Below are positions 34,665 to 42,910 of a DNA stretch of 64,000 bases, piece after piece (position 1 is the stretch's first letter; each line of letters opens with the position of its first letter). The translations under genes were made by a program, and so were the position numbers. The notes under the pieces were generated by a model. That model ran no database searches, was not told the origin of the DNA, and worked only from the letters and a program-made list of their open reading frames with translations. Origin of the DNA: Sporobacter sp038405045 (GTDB lineage: Bacteria; Bacillota; Clostridia; Oscillospirales; Oscillospiraceae); assembly GCA_038405045.1 (NCBI GenBank), contig JBBZIV010000001.1, positions 868,001 to 932,000 on the forward strand. Direction: 5' to 3'.

Positions 34665-35645
34665 TCACCGGCGGCCACCACCGCCACCGCCAAAGCCGCC
34701 GCCGCCGTGGCCCATACCGCCACCGCCGCCGAAGCCGCCAAAGCCGCCGCCACCGCCGAAACCGCCAAAACCACCGCCACCGCCGAAACCGCCAAAACCA
34801 CCGCCACCGCCCCAGCCACCGGGACCGCGCGGCCCGCCGCGCCAGCCGGGGCCGCCGGGGCCGTACCACCAGTTCAAATGCGGCCCGAACCAGATAAACC
34901 ACGGGTAATACATCGGTATCGGTATGCCCAGTTGCGAATAATATGCCCTGTACCGCCTTCTGTCGGTCAAGACAGCGACAACGATGACAAAAACGACAAC
35001 AACGGCAATCGTGAGCCACACAACGAGCGAACCGACGAGCGCCGCGCTACTGTCGTTATACGCAACAAGGCTGTTTCCAAACGTGTTTGGACCGAAGTTT
35101 GGTGCGGGCGCCTGCTGCCCCGCTGACGCTGTCGCATTCCCGTTATCCACGTTGTAATAGACAGCGTACCACGAGAACAGCGCTTCCAGCATGTTTGACG
35201 TGGCCGTTTCATATTGGCCTTTGTCAAAATCCGACCAGAAATAACGGTCAAAATAGTCATTGACCATTTGCGTCGTAAATGACCCATAGATGCCAGCCCC
35301 CACATGGAGCCATGCCTTCTTCTCCCCCGTCGCCAACAGAAGCAGCATACCGTTATTGGCCGTTTTGCTGCCGACGCCCCAATCATTGAAAAGCTGTGCG
35401 GCGTATTCATCGGTGGGGATACCGTTTAAATATTGAACGGTGACGACGACGATCTGCGCGCCGTCACACTTTTGCTCGAGGCCGACGTTGGATGAGATGA
35501 TCTTCTGTTCTAAGGCGTCCGACAAGACGCCAGCATCGTCCGCCACATAGTAGGCCTGACTCTGCGAGACAAGTGCGAGCGCGGGGGCAGTACAAAAGCC
35601 GATGATGAAGAGCATCAATAGAACTGATAAAATCCGCTTTTTCAA
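34665..35645 (-). CDS. TPM-domain protein with glycine-rich tail
   Basis: 326 residues. Signal peptide (ILSVLLMLFIIGFCTAPALA), TPM domain (YYVADDAGVLSDALEQKIIS, IVVVTVQYLNG, LLLLATGEKKAWLHVG), one membrane helix (VVWLTIAVVVVFVIVVAV), then a Gly/Phe/Trp-rich tail with three 9-residue GGGGGFGGF units coded by 27-base tandem repeats at about 34717-34812. Such tails occur in YgcG-type TPM proteins. TTG start with GGAGG seven to eight bases upstream. Fourth gene of the XpaC-TelA-LemA-TPM operon, two bases after lemA. Confidence 0.87.
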   Translation of the reverse strand: MKKRILSVLLMLFIIGFCTAPALALVSQSQAYYVADDAGVLSDALEQKIISSNVGLEQKCDGAQIVVVTVQYLNGIPTDEYAAQLFNDWGVGSKTANNGMLLLLATGEKKAWLHVGAGIYGSFTTQMVNDYFDRYFWSDFDKGQYETATSNMLEALFSWYAVYYNVDNGNATASAGQQAPAPNFGPNTFGNSLVAYNDSSAALVGSLVVWLTIAVVVVFVIVVAVLTDRRRYRAYYSQLGIPIPMYYPWFIWFGPHLNWWYGPGGPGWRGGPRGPGGWGGGGGFGGFGGGGGFGGFGGGGGFGGFGGGGGMGHGGGGFGGGGGGRR

Positions 35646-35647
35646 TT

Positions 35648-36217
35648 TTAACCCTCCAGCCCGAAATAATCGGGATAGCTGACAAACGCCAGATTTTTAA
35701 GCAAAACGACGGGGAAGGCGGCGAGCGTCATATTGCGATAGGCCGCGACGGCCCCGTTATACGCGCTGTTTTGGATCACGGCCTGCGCCCCGTCAAGAAC
35801 GGATGCGTAATAGCTTGCGGCTTCCGCCCGGTTGCCAAGGTCTTGCGCGGTGAGCGCCGCGTAGAGCACCTGATAAGCCGACTGGAGCTGCGTGTTGGCC
35901 GTGTATTTTTCAGTGATGGTCTGTGCGCTCAGCAAGTTCTGGCGGGCTGCGCGCAGCGCGCCTGTCTCCGCCTCCAAGGCGCTGAAGCGACTGCCAAGCG
36001 TGACGAGACCCAATGCGGCCTCCGAGCGCTTATCCAGCTGTGACTGGATACTTGGCTGCGTATACTTCTCGTTTTCGAGATAGACACCGTTATAAAATGT
36101 GGCCTCGATCTTTTGAGATGCGGCCGAAACACTCCGGTGAACGCCATAGAGCGTGCCGAAAACGATGACGACAAGCACAACAAGCCATGCGACGGGGCGT
36201 TTTTTCAAAATGTCCAT
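35648..36217 (-). CDS. lemA: LemA family protein
   Basis: 189 residues. One N-terminal helix (AWLVVLVVIVFGTLYGVH) then an all-helical LemA-like domain (QLDKRSEAALGLVTL, ARQNLLSAQTITEKYTANTQ). LemA and TPM proteins often occur as neighbours in envelope stress loci. The start overlaps the stop of telA by one base (TAATG), indicating coupled translation. Confidence 0.78.
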   Translation of the reverse strand: MDILKKRPVAWLVVLVVIVFGTLYGVHRSVSAASQKIEATFYNGVYLENEKYTQPSIQSQLDKRSEAALGLVTLGSRFSALEAETGALRAARQNLLSAQTITEKYTANTQLQSAYQVLYAALTAQDLGNRAEAASYYASVLDGAQAVIQNSAYNGAVAAYRNMTLAAFPVVLLKNLAFVSYPDYFGLEG

Positions 36218-37356
36218 TATTTCCGCAAATCCAGGAGCTTCTGCTTGAGTTCATTTTCAATCCGCCCCAGTTCAAGCTCGGCGGCCTGGCGCTTCTGCGC
36301 ACCCTCCGCCTGAATCGTGCGCACCTCATCAAGCGTTTCGATGAGCATCCGATTCGTCTCTTGAAGCGTCTCAATATCCGCGATGCCGCGCTCTGATTCC
36401 TTGGCGACCTCGACGGTGCCTGTTTTGAGCATTTCGGCGTTCTTTTTGAGAAGTGCGTTCGTCATATCCGTCACCTCGCGCTGGGCCTGCATCGCCTGCT
36501 GCGAATGGTGCAGCCCGAGCGCCAGCACCATTTGGCTCTTCCAGAGCGGAATCGTGTTGACAAGCGACGTTTGGATCTTCTGAACCATCAGGCTGTCGTT
36601 ATTCTGAATCAGGCGGATCTGCGGCGCCATCTGCATAGAGATCGTCCGCGTCAGCTCTAAGTCATAGAGCTTCTTTTCAAAGCGATCGATGAGATTCATA
36701 TAATCGCTGAATGCCTGCGCATCCTCCGGCTTGCCCGATGCCGCGGCTTTCTCCTGCAGCTGCGGCAGGGAGACGGTTTTGGCAGCTTGTAGCGTCTCTT
36801 TGCCCGCGAGAATATACATCGTGAGCTCTTTGAAATACGCCTTGTTCATATCGTACATCTTGTCAAGCATCGCCGCGTCCTTCAAAAGCGTGATCTGGTG
36901 CTTTTCAAGCATCTCAACAATTTTGTCAACATTGTCGGAGGCTTTGTCATACTCGGCTTTGAGCGCTGCGATCTGCGTTTCGATTTTTTTGCGGATGCCG
37001 AAGAGGCCTTTTTTCTCGGTTTCGCCGAATGTCATCCCCTTGAGCTCGACGACGAGGCCGGAGAGCATGTCACCCACCTCGCCCATATCCTTCGTCCGGA
37101 CGCTGTCAAGCGTGCCCGCTGAAAAATCGGCGATGTTCTTCTGCGCGGCCGCGCCATATGTCAACACAATGTTCGTATCGGTAATATCAATCTTCTGGGC
37201 AAAATCGTGCACCTGCTGCTGTTCAGAGGCGCTCAGGCGGCTCATGTCAAGCGCTGTCTCCTGCACTTGGTCAGCCTTGACGGGTGTTGGGGATGTTGTT
37301 ACGTCGTCCGGCGCGAGTGTCAGGCTCGGTGTAAAGTCCATAGCGTTGTCAGGCAT
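36217..37356 (-). CDS. telA: TelA/KlaA family toxic anion resistance protein
   Basis: 379 residues, almost all helical and coiled-coil; family blocks YGAAAQKNIADFSAGTLDSV, GKETLQAAKTVSLPQLQEKA and the IPLWKSQMVLALG segment are clear. TelA homologues are linked with tellurite, lantibiotic and cell-wall-drug tolerance, usually next to xpaC, as here (15-base gap). AAGGAAG before the ATG. Confidence 0.9.
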   Translation of the reverse strand: MPDNAMDFTPSLTLAPDDVTTSPTPVKADQVQETALDMSRLSASEQQQVHDFAQKIDITDTNIVLTYGAAAQKNIADFSAGTLDSVRTKDMGEVGDMLSGLVVELKGMTFGETEKKGLFGIRKKIETQIAALKAEYDKASDNVDKIVEMLEKHQITLLKDAAMLDKMYDMNKAYFKELTMYILAGKETLQAAKTVSLPQLQEKAAASGKPEDAQAFSDYMNLIDRFEKKLYDLELTRTISMQMAPQIRLIQNNDSLMVQKIQTSLVNTIPLWKSQMVLALGLHHSQQAMQAQREVTDMTNALLKKNAEMLKTGTVEVAKESERGIADIETLQETNRMLIETLDEVRTIQAEGAQKRQAAELELGRIENELKQKLLDLRK

Positions 37357-37371
37357 TTCTTTTCTTCCTTT

Positions 37372-38010
37372 CTAAAAATCCTTGCCGGATAATCCTTCAC
37401 GTTTGAGCATATTTTCAAGGACTGTGATGTCCGTTTCGATGTCAAGCGCCTGATTGGCGTACAGGGCGTCGAGCTGCTTTTTATAGCCGTCGAGCGTTGT
37501 GTCAAGGATCGCCTCGATGCGATGCCGTGTTCCTGTGATATTGTCACCCACGTCGCCGAGGTCGCCCAGACGGTCATACGCGTTTAGAAGCTTCAGCGTC
37601 GTCGGCAGATAGTAAGCTGCAAAACGCCTGACCTGCGTCAAATCGTTTACATCGTCTTCAAGCGACTTGAATATCTTTTCCGTTACGTCAATGAGCGATG
37701 CGATTTTCCCACAGACAACCTCATTTTGAATCGACGTGCGCAGGCGGCTCATCTCCGAAACGGCCAGCCGCCCCTCATGAAGGAGCCTGTCCACCGCCGG
37801 GTTCCCCGTCGTATGGGGCTTTTCCGGCTCTGTAACCATGATCGTCTTCCCCGGGAAAAGGCGCGAGAGAATGATAAAAACCGCGGCCGAGCAGCCGATG
37901 AGCAGAAGATAATCCGTCAGGCGCAGCAGCGGGAAAAAGAGACAATATAAAAGCCAGACGGCAGCCAGCCCGTAAACGGGCAGCACCGATTTTTGGCGCA
38001 CTTTTTTCAT
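37372..38010 (-). CDS. xpaC: XpaC-like membrane protein
   Basis: About 212 residues. Two adjacent helices near the N-terminus (LPVYGLAAVWLLYCLFF, LLIGCSAAVFIILS), then a helical cytoplasmic domain with DRLLHEGRLAVSEMSRLR and RRFAAYYLPTTLKLLNAYDR, the block typical of the '5-bromo-4-chloroindolyl phosphate hydrolysis' XpaC family. Start uncertain: ATG at 38010 or GTG at 38022, with GGAAGGCGG upstream. First gene of the operon; promoter of its own. Confidence 0.8.
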   Translation of the reverse strand: MKKVRQKSVLPVYGLAAVWLLYCLFFPLLRLTDYLLLIGCSAAVFIILSRLFPGKTIMVTEPEKPHTTGNPAVDRLLHEGRLAVSEMSRLRTSIQNEVVCGKIASLIDVTEKIFKSLEDDVNDLTQVRRFAAYYLPTTLKLLNAYDRLGDLGDVGDNITGTRHRIEAILDTTLDGYKKQLDALYANQALDIETDITVLENMLKREGLSGKDF

Positions 38011-38060
38011 GGCGCAACACACCGCCTTCCATATCCTGATACTGGCAGAATACCTTATAT

Positions 38061-38089
38061 ATTGTATTCTCCCGGTGACTGGCTGTCAA
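38061..38089 (-). promoter_or_regulatory. Promoter of the xpaC operon
   Basis: Leftward TTGACA, 17-base spacer, TACAAT. Its -35 lies 15 bases from the -35 of the divergent rpe promoter, so the two may compete or share regulation. Confidence 0.75.
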
Positions 38090-38104
38090 GCGAGACGGTT
38101 GTTC

Positions 38105-38134
38105 TTGACAGTGTTTGTTCCCGTATATTATAGT
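38105..38134 (+). promoter_or_regulatory. Promoter of rpe
   Basis: TTGACA followed after 17-18 bases by TTATAG/TATAGT. Transcription would begin near 38140, giving a leader of about 165 bases. Confidence 0.7.
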
Positions 38135-38149
38135 CGATACGGACAGAAC

Positions 38150-38300
38150 TTTGGGGCCGCATCCGACTGTGAAGCCGGAGACAGCCCCTATTTGAAAGCG
38201 AGCGGCGCGCCAGCCGCTTAATTAATAGTATGCCGGGTCATGCCGTGGCGTTCTTGGCACGGTCAATTTGCGCCAGCCGAACGACCCGTTTAAGGAGACT
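38150..38300 (+). other. Structured 5' leader of rpe
   Basis: No coding frame. Stems: GGGGC..GCCCC (38153-38188) enclosing TCCG/CGGA; GCGGC/GCCGC (38203-38218); CGGGTC/GACCCG (38234-38291) enclosing CCGTG/CACGG, which is mutually exclusive with TGGCG/CGCCA. Alternative pairing suggests a regulatory leader; no known riboswitch class was matched. Confidence 0.4.
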
Positions 38301-38305
38301 TTATC

Positions 38306-38950
38306 ATGGTTAAAATCGCGCCCTCGATCCTCTCGGCGGACTTTACACGCCTTGGAGACGAGATCAAAAGCGTTCAAAGCGCCGACTACCTCCACTTTGA
38401 CGTGATGGACGGCGTGTTCGTGCCGAACATTTCAATCGGTATCCCTGTTTTAAAATCTGTACGCCGCGCAACCGATATGACGCTTGACGTGCACCTCATG
38501 ATGACGGAGCCTGTGCGCTATATTGATGATTTTATTGCCGCAGGGGCCGACATCGTCGTCATTCATACCGAGGCGGACACGCCGGAGAAAACAGCCGAGG
38601 CGCTTGCCCGTATCCGGCAGCTCGGCAAAAAGGCGGGTTTATCCATCAAGCCGAAGACACCGCCCGAAGACCTTCTCCCCTATCTCGACAGACTTGACAT
38701 GATTCTTGTGATGACCGTTGAGCCCGGCTTCGGCGGGCAGAAATTTATGGCGGACATGCTGCCGAAAATTGCATTTCTGCGCCGCGAACTCGATGCGCGG
38801 CAGCTTGCCTGCGAGCTGGCCGTTGACGGCGGTGTTGACGCCGTGACAGCGCCCTTATGCATCGCCGCCGGCGCCAACGTCCTCGTCGCGGGTAGCGCCG
38901 TTTTCGGTGCTGCCGACCGGGCATCGATGATTACAAAACTCCGGGGCTAA
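38306..38950 (+). CDS. rpe: Ribulose-phosphate 3-epimerase
   Basis: 214 residues, TIM barrel. IAPSILSADFTRLGDEI, HFDVMDGVFVPNI, LDVHLMMTEP, MTVEPGFGGQKF and VDGGV hold the metal and catalytic residues. Interconverts ribulose- and xylulose-5-phosphate. AAGGAG eight bases before the ATG. recR follows after 21 bases. Confidence 0.96.
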   Translation: MVKIAPSILSADFTRLGDEIKSVQSADYLHFDVMDGVFVPNISIGIPVLKSVRRATDMTLDVHLMMTEPVRYIDDFIAAGADIVVIHTEADTPEKTAEALARIRQLGKKAGLSIKPKTPPEDLLPYLDRLDMILVMTVEPGFGGQKFMADMLPKIAFLRRELDARQLACELAVDGGVDAVTAPLCIAAGANVLVAGSAVFGAADRASMITKLRG

Positions 38951-38971
38951 GCCCCTGAAAGGACGGCTCGT

Positions 38972-39571
38972 ATGAGCTTTTTTCCGTCTGCGCTTGAAGT
39001 ATTGATTGAAAAATTCGCCTCCCTGCCCGGAATCGGCGTTAAATCCGCCACGCGCCTCGCGTTTCATGTCCTCGCGCTGCCGGATCATGAAGCCGCAGCA
39101 TTTGCCGAGGCTATTACAAACGCCAAAAAAACCGTTCACTGCTGCCGCATCTGCCAGAACCTGACGGACAATGATGTGTGCGGCATTTGCCAAAGCCCCC
39201 GCCGCGACGAGCGAACCGTCTGCGTCGTCTCCGACCCGAAGGCCGTCGTCGCCATTGAGCGCAGCCATGAATATAACGGGCATTATCACGTTTTGCACGG
39301 CGTCATCTCCCCGCTTAATCACATCGGGCCGGACGACATCAAAATCAAAGAGCTCGTCACGCGCGTGTCTGACGGGGCTGTTGAAGAAATAATCCTTGCC
39401 ACGAACCCCGACACGGAGGGTGAGACAACAGCCAAATATATCGCGCGGCTATTAAAGCCCTTCGGCGTCAGGCTCACACGCCTGGCTTACGGCATCCCGG
39501 TCGGGCTTAATTTGGAATTCGCCGACGATGCGACGCTCATGCGCGCCTTAGAGGGCCGACAGGAGATGTAA
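38972..39571 (+). CDS. recR: Recombination protein RecR
   Basis: 199 residues. Helix-hairpin-helix SLPGIGVKSATRLAFHVL, zinc finger CCRIC...CGIC (around residues 54-72), TOPRIM segment VVSDPKAVVAIER and C-terminal ATNPDTEGETTAKYIARLL. Acts with RecF/RecO in gap repair. AAAGG before the ATG. dnaX and the YbaB gene, usual neighbours, are not here. Confidence 0.96.
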   Translation: MSFFPSALEVLIEKFASLPGIGVKSATRLAFHVLALPDHEAAAFAEAITNAKKTVHCCRICQNLTDNDVCGICQSPRRDERTVCVVSDPKAVVAIERSHEYNGHYHVLHGVISPLNHIGPDDIKIKELVTRVSDGAVEEIILATNPDTEGETTAKYIARLLKPFGVRLTRLAYGIPVGLNLEFADDATLMRALEGRQEM

Positions 39572-39607
39572 TGGGCGCGACGAGGGCGCGGCACAGGCAC
39601 AATCCTC

Positions 39608-39722
39608 ATTCGCCTTCGGCGACAGCTCCTTTGCCTCAGGAGCTTTTAGCGGGCCTCCCCATTTAATTGGGGGTATGGGGGCGGAGCCCCCATTCCTTTT
39701 TTGGGCGGCGGGCGGGATTTGA
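39608..39722. repeat. Repeat modules after recR
   Basis: Variant double hairpin (TCGCCTTCGGCGA, GCTCCTTTGCCTCAGGAGC) 39608-39647 and the GGGGGCGGAGCCCCC...GGGCGGCGGGCGGGATTTGA element 39663-39722. Confidence 0.75.
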
Positions 39723-39750
39723 AAAAAATAGTCATTTTTATGGTAACTGT

Positions 39751-39779
39751 TTGACAAACATTGGTGCTTCGTATAATAT
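39751..39779 (+). promoter_or_regulatory. Promoter upstream of the RNase J gene
   Basis: TTGACA, then TAATAT at 17 bases (TATAAT at 15). Start of transcription near 39786. Confidence 0.65.
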
Positions 39780-39785
39780 AAAATA

Positions 39786-40037
39786 TAGAAACTGGTTATA
39801 CTGATTCCTGAGTCCTGCGGCGCGCTGCCGCGGCGACCGGACGCTATAGCCGTTAATAAGGCATTATGTACTGTCGTACTTTTAATATGTGAAGCATATC
39901 CTGCACAAGGTCAAAGAAATGAGTCTAAACGGCGAATCAGGGCCGGGACGTAAGCTTTCTTTGAGCTTTTGCCGTGTTATATTCACGCCCAAATTACATA
40001 ACGCAAATTTTCTAATTTTAAGGAGTCATTTTATTTC
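39786..40037 (+). other. Long structured 5' leader of the RNase J gene
   Basis: About 250 bases without a credible frame, containing GCGGC/GCCGC (39816-39830), GTACTGTCGTAC (39869-39880), ATATG/CATAT (39886-39900) and AAGCT/AGCTT (39951-39967). It may allow self-regulation of the nuclease mRNA; not matched to a known family. Confidence 0.4.
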
Positions 40038-41696
40038 ATGGCAGAAAAACTGAAAATCATCTCTCTGGGCGGTCTGAACGAAATCGGAAAGAATCTCACC
40101 GTCTATGAATTCGGCGCGGACATTCTTGTTGTTGATTGCGGGCTTGGCTTTCCCGATGACGAGATGTACGGTGTTGACATCGTTATTCCGGATTTTACGT
40201 ATCTTGTCAAAAACAAGCACCGGATTCGTGCCGTTGTCATCACACACGGTCACGAGGATCACATTGGCGGCATCCCTTACATGCTGCGCGAAATGAACGT
40301 CCCGATTTACGCAACCCCCCTCACAATCGGCCTCATATCCGTTAAGCTTGCCGAACACGGCCTTTTGGAGACGACGACGCTGACGACGCTCAATCCCGGG
40401 GAAACCTTCAAGGTCGGCTGCTTCAAGGTCGAGTTCATCCACATCAACCATTCGATCCCCGGCGCTGTCGCGCTGGCGATCAAAACGCCCGTCGGTATGC
40501 TGATTCACACGGGCGATTTTAAAATTGATACGACGCCGATCTCCGGCGGCATGATCGATCTTGCGCGGCTCGGCGAGCTTGGAAACCGCGGCGTTCTTGC
40601 GCTTTTGTCCGATTCAACAAACGTTGAAAAGCCGGGCTATTCGATCTCGGAAAGCACGGTCGGCTCTGGCCTTGACGAACTGTTCCGCGGGTGTACATCG
40701 CGTATCCTTGTGACAACGTTCGCCTCGAACGTCCACCGCATCCAGCAGGTTATCAACTGCGCGGCCAGGTATGGACGGCGTGTGGCCGTCACCGGCCGGA
40801 GCATGGAGAACATTATCCGTGTCTCCACCGAGCTTGGTTGCATGGAAATCCCAAAGGGGACGCTTGCCGAGCTTAACCAGATCAAAGGCATGCCGAACGA
40901 CAAGGTCGTGATCATCACGACGGGCAGCCAGGGCGAGACGATGAGCGCCCTCTACCGCATGGCGTTTTCCGACCACAGGCAGGTCGAGCTCCGACCCGGC
41001 GATCGCGTTATCATTTCCGCTTCCGCCGTCCCCGGCAACGAAAAATCCGTCAGCCGCGTCGTCGACGAGCTGTTCCGCCGGGGTGCTGAAGTCTTTTACG
41101 ACAAATATTCGGACCTGCACGTCTCCGGCCACGCCTATCAGGAAGAGCTGAAGATGATGATGGCGCTTGTGAAGCCGAAATTTTTTGTTCCGCTCCATGG
41201 CGAATACCGCATGCTGTCAACCCACGCCAAGCTGGCCCAACAGATGGGTATTGAGCCGAAAAACATTATAATATCCGATATCGGCACCGTGATCGAGCTG
41301 ACGAGCCGGAGCATCAAGAAAAACGGGAGCGTTCCGGCTGGGAAGGTCTTTGTCGACGGCACAGGCGTTGGCGACGTTGGCGCCGTCGTACTGCGCGACC
41401 GGAAGCATCTGGCGCAGGACGGCATGCTTGTCGTGATCGTTAATCTCTCCAGCGAGGACGGCAGCCTTATAACAGGGCCGGATATCATCACGCGCGGGTT
41501 TATTTATGTCAAGGAATCGGAAGATATGATGCGCGAGCTCAAGGATGTTGTCATTAACGCGCTTGACTACTGCCGCATGGAAGGCATCACCGACTTCGCT
41601 TCGCTCAAGGGCGTTATCAAGACGGAGTTGTCAAACTTCCTGTACAAGAAGACGAAGCGCAACCCAATGATTCTGCCGGTTGTGACAGAGATTTAG
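40038..41696 (+). CDS. rnj: Ribonuclease J
   Basis: 552 residues, metallo-beta-lactamase/beta-CASP nuclease. Motif 2 THGHEDHIGGIP (near residue 75), HTGDFKID, SDSTNVEKPGYS, beta-CASP TFASNVHRIQQV, SASAVPGNEKSVSR, HVSGHAYQEEL and PLHGEYRML. Processes and degrades mRNA from the 5' end. AAGGAG lies about 12 bases before the ATG, slightly far. Terminator follows. Confidence 0.95.
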   Translation: MAEKLKIISLGGLNEIGKNLTVYEFGADILVVDCGLGFPDDEMYGVDIVIPDFTYLVKNKHRIRAVVITHGHEDHIGGIPYMLREMNVPIYATPLTIGLISVKLAEHGLLETTTLTTLNPGETFKVGCFKVEFIHINHSIPGAVALAIKTPVGMLIHTGDFKIDTTPISGGMIDLARLGELGNRGVLALLSDSTNVEKPGYSISESTVGSGLDELFRGCTSRILVTTFASNVHRIQQVINCAARYGRRVAVTGRSMENIIRVSTELGCMEIPKGTLAELNQIKGMPNDKVVIITTGSQGETMSALYRMAFSDHRQVELRPGDRVIISASAVPGNEKSVSRVVDELFRRGAEVFYDKYSDLHVSGHAYQEELKMMMALVKPKFFVPLHGEYRMLSTHAKLAQQMGIEPKNIIISDIGTVIELTSRSIKKNGSVPAGKVFVDGTGVGDVGAVVLRDRKHLAQDGMLVVIVNLSSEDGSLITGPDIITRGFIYVKESEDMMRELKDVVINALDYCRMEGITDFASLKGVIKTELSNFLYKKTKRNPMILPVVTEI

Positions 41697-41713
41697 ACAC
41701 AGAAAGCGTTTGT

Positions 41714-41738
41714 ATTCCCCCGCCGCCGGCGGGGGAAT
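41714..41738 (+). terminator. Terminator after the RNase J gene
   Basis: ATTCCCCCGCC / GGCGGGGGAAT, loop GCC, then CTTTAAT. Confidence 0.8.
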
Positions 41739-41765
41739 CTTTAATAACAGACGGAGAAGCGAGAG

Positions 41766-42098
41766 ATGAACATACAGATTTTCGGAAAATCAAAGTGCTT
41801 TGAGACAAAGAAGGCCGAGCGATACTTTAAAGAGCGGCGCGTCAAGTTCCAAAGTATCGACATGCTGCAAAAAGGCATGAGCCGCGGCGAGTTTTTAAGC
41901 GTCAAGGCTGCCGTCGGTCTCGACGCCATGACGGATCATAACGCGAAGGACGCTGAAATTCTGAAGTACCTCGCCGGTGACGCGGCGCGAGAGGAAAAGC
42001 TTTTAGAGAACCCGGCGTTTATTAAAACACCCGTCGTCCGCAACGGCAAAAAAGCCACCGTCGGGTTTTGCCCCGACGTGTGGAAGAACTGGGAATAG
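41766..42098 (+). CDS. ArsC/Spx family thioredoxin-fold protein
   Basis: 110 residues. Opens NIQIFGKSKCFETKKAERYF: one Cys in the active loop and Phe where Spx has a second Cys, then the helix and IKTPVVRNGKKATVGF with the cis-Pro. Family includes arsenate reductase and Spx regulators; the single Cys and lack of the Arg set make a true arsenate reductase uncertain. GGAGAAG site before the ATG; terminators on both sides, so monocistronic. Confidence 0.85.
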   Translation: MNIQIFGKSKCFETKKAERYFKERRVKFQSIDMLQKGMSRGEFLSVKAAVGLDAMTDHNAKDAEILKYLAGDAAREEKLLENPAFIKTPVVRNGKKATVGFCPDVWKNWE

Positions 42099-42101
42099 CA
42101 C

Positions 42102-42127
42102 ATAACACGCCCAAACGGGCGTGTTAT
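42102..42127 (+). terminator. Terminator after the ArsC/Spx-like gene
   Basis: ATAACACGCCC / GGGCGTGTTAT, loop AAAC, then TCCTCTTTTT. Confidence 0.9.
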
Positions 42128-42205
42128 TCCTCTTTTTCGGGTTGTTTTAAGTATTTCTACTAATGCGATTTAACGTTTTGCGAGTAATATTGTTTATTTT
42201 TTAAC

Positions 42206-42234
42206 TTGATTTTAGAAACAAGATGTAGTTATAT
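42206..42234 (+). promoter_or_regulatory. Promoter of the zinc-ribbon gene
   Basis: TTGATT, 17-base spacer, TTATAT in an A+T-rich stretch; 30 bases to the start. Confidence 0.6.
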
Positions 42235-42263
42235 AGATGTATAATCTGAGAAAGGGTATCAAT

Positions 42264-42476
42264 ATGATGGGAAATAAAGACATTCTTGACCTGCTATCAT
42301 TCGCTTACATTTGCCCCGAGTGCGGTGAAAAAATGACGCTTAGTTTTACAGAACTCAAAAAGTTGAAGTTTTGTCCATCCTGCAATACTTGGATTCTCAG
42401 GAGTGACCTCATTCAGAATTCGGCATCCGTGATTAAAACGACAAATGAAAAGATAACGGCAGCTGCGGCGGGATAA
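42264..42476 (+). CDS. Small zinc-ribbon protein
   Basis: 70 residues with two CxxC knuckles, YICPECGEKM and KFCPSCNTWI, 18 residues apart: a zinc ribbon. The ATG at 42264 is seven bases after AAAGGG; an ATG at 42237 lacks a site. A+T-rich compared with neighbours. No family named; such proteins often bind nucleic acid or a partner protein. Its TAA lies in the loop of the terminator hairpin. Confidence 0.7.
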   Translation: MMGNKDILDLLSFAYICPECGEKMTLSFTELKKLKFCPSCNTWILRSDLIQNSASVIKTTNEKITAAAAG

Positions 42477-42485
42477 CATCCCGCC
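42467..42485 (+). terminator. Terminator overlapping the zinc-ribbon stop codon
   Basis: GGCGGGAT / ATCCCGCC with loop AAC, followed by GTTTTCTTTT. The stop codon TAA overlaps the loop. Confidence 0.85.
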
Positions 42486-42540
42486 GTTTTCTTTTGTTCA
42501 TGACAACCCTCAATCAGGGGCAGGACAGCGCCGGTGAACC

Positions 42541-42793
42541 GGACGGCCAATGGCCGTCCCTACGGCACGTATTGATTGTCGCACCATACCGACTGTCTCA
42601 ATAGCCATTTTGTAGGGACGGCCATTGGCCGTCCGCCTTTGCTGGACACGGGCGGATATGAAATCCGCCCCTATGAGATATTCGGGGCCAAACGCCCTCA
42701 TCCGTCACGGCTATGCCGTGACACCTTCCCCCGGGGGAAGGCTATGGACGGCGAGGCGGCGACGCGGCGGGCGAACGCAGTTCGCCCCTACGG
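42541..42793. repeat. Repeat mosaic upstream of carA, with converging copies
   Basis: GGACGGCC type 42541-42565 on the + strand; the same type reversed at 42612-42635 (GTAGGGACGGCCATTGGCC); GGGCGGATATGAAATCCGCC 42650-42675; variant double hairpin GTCACGGCTATGCCGTGAC + CTTCCCCCGGGGGAAG 42697-42747; GGGCGAACGCAGTTCGCCC 42769-42793. No gene in 42486-42910. Confidence 0.87.
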
Positions 42794-42852
42794 AAATGCA
42801 AAGGAGCGATAGCGGGAGATGATTAAATTTCTTTTTTACATGAAAAATCCTC

Positions 42853-42881
42853 TTGTTGAGGCGGTGCTTTTATGGTACAAT
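42853..42881 (+). promoter_or_regulatory. Promoter of carA-carB
   Basis: TTGTTG, 17-base spacer, TACAAT; about 22 bases from the predicted transcript start to the ATG, so no room for a PyrR-type leader. Confidence 0.7.
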
Positions 42882-42910
42882 CTTCAGAGTAACTTTTAGG
42901 AGGCAAGAAC

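Noticed and set aside
34613..35126. Proline/threonine-rich frames opposite the glycine-rich tail of the TPM gene
   Set aside because: They are antisense products of the GGGGGFGGF repeat DNA with no start signal.
38150..38190. Cobalamin riboswitch fragment in the rpe leader (AAGCCGGAGACAGCC resembles its 3' part)
   Set aside because: The B12 box and the rest of the conserved core are missing and the gene is unrelated to B12.
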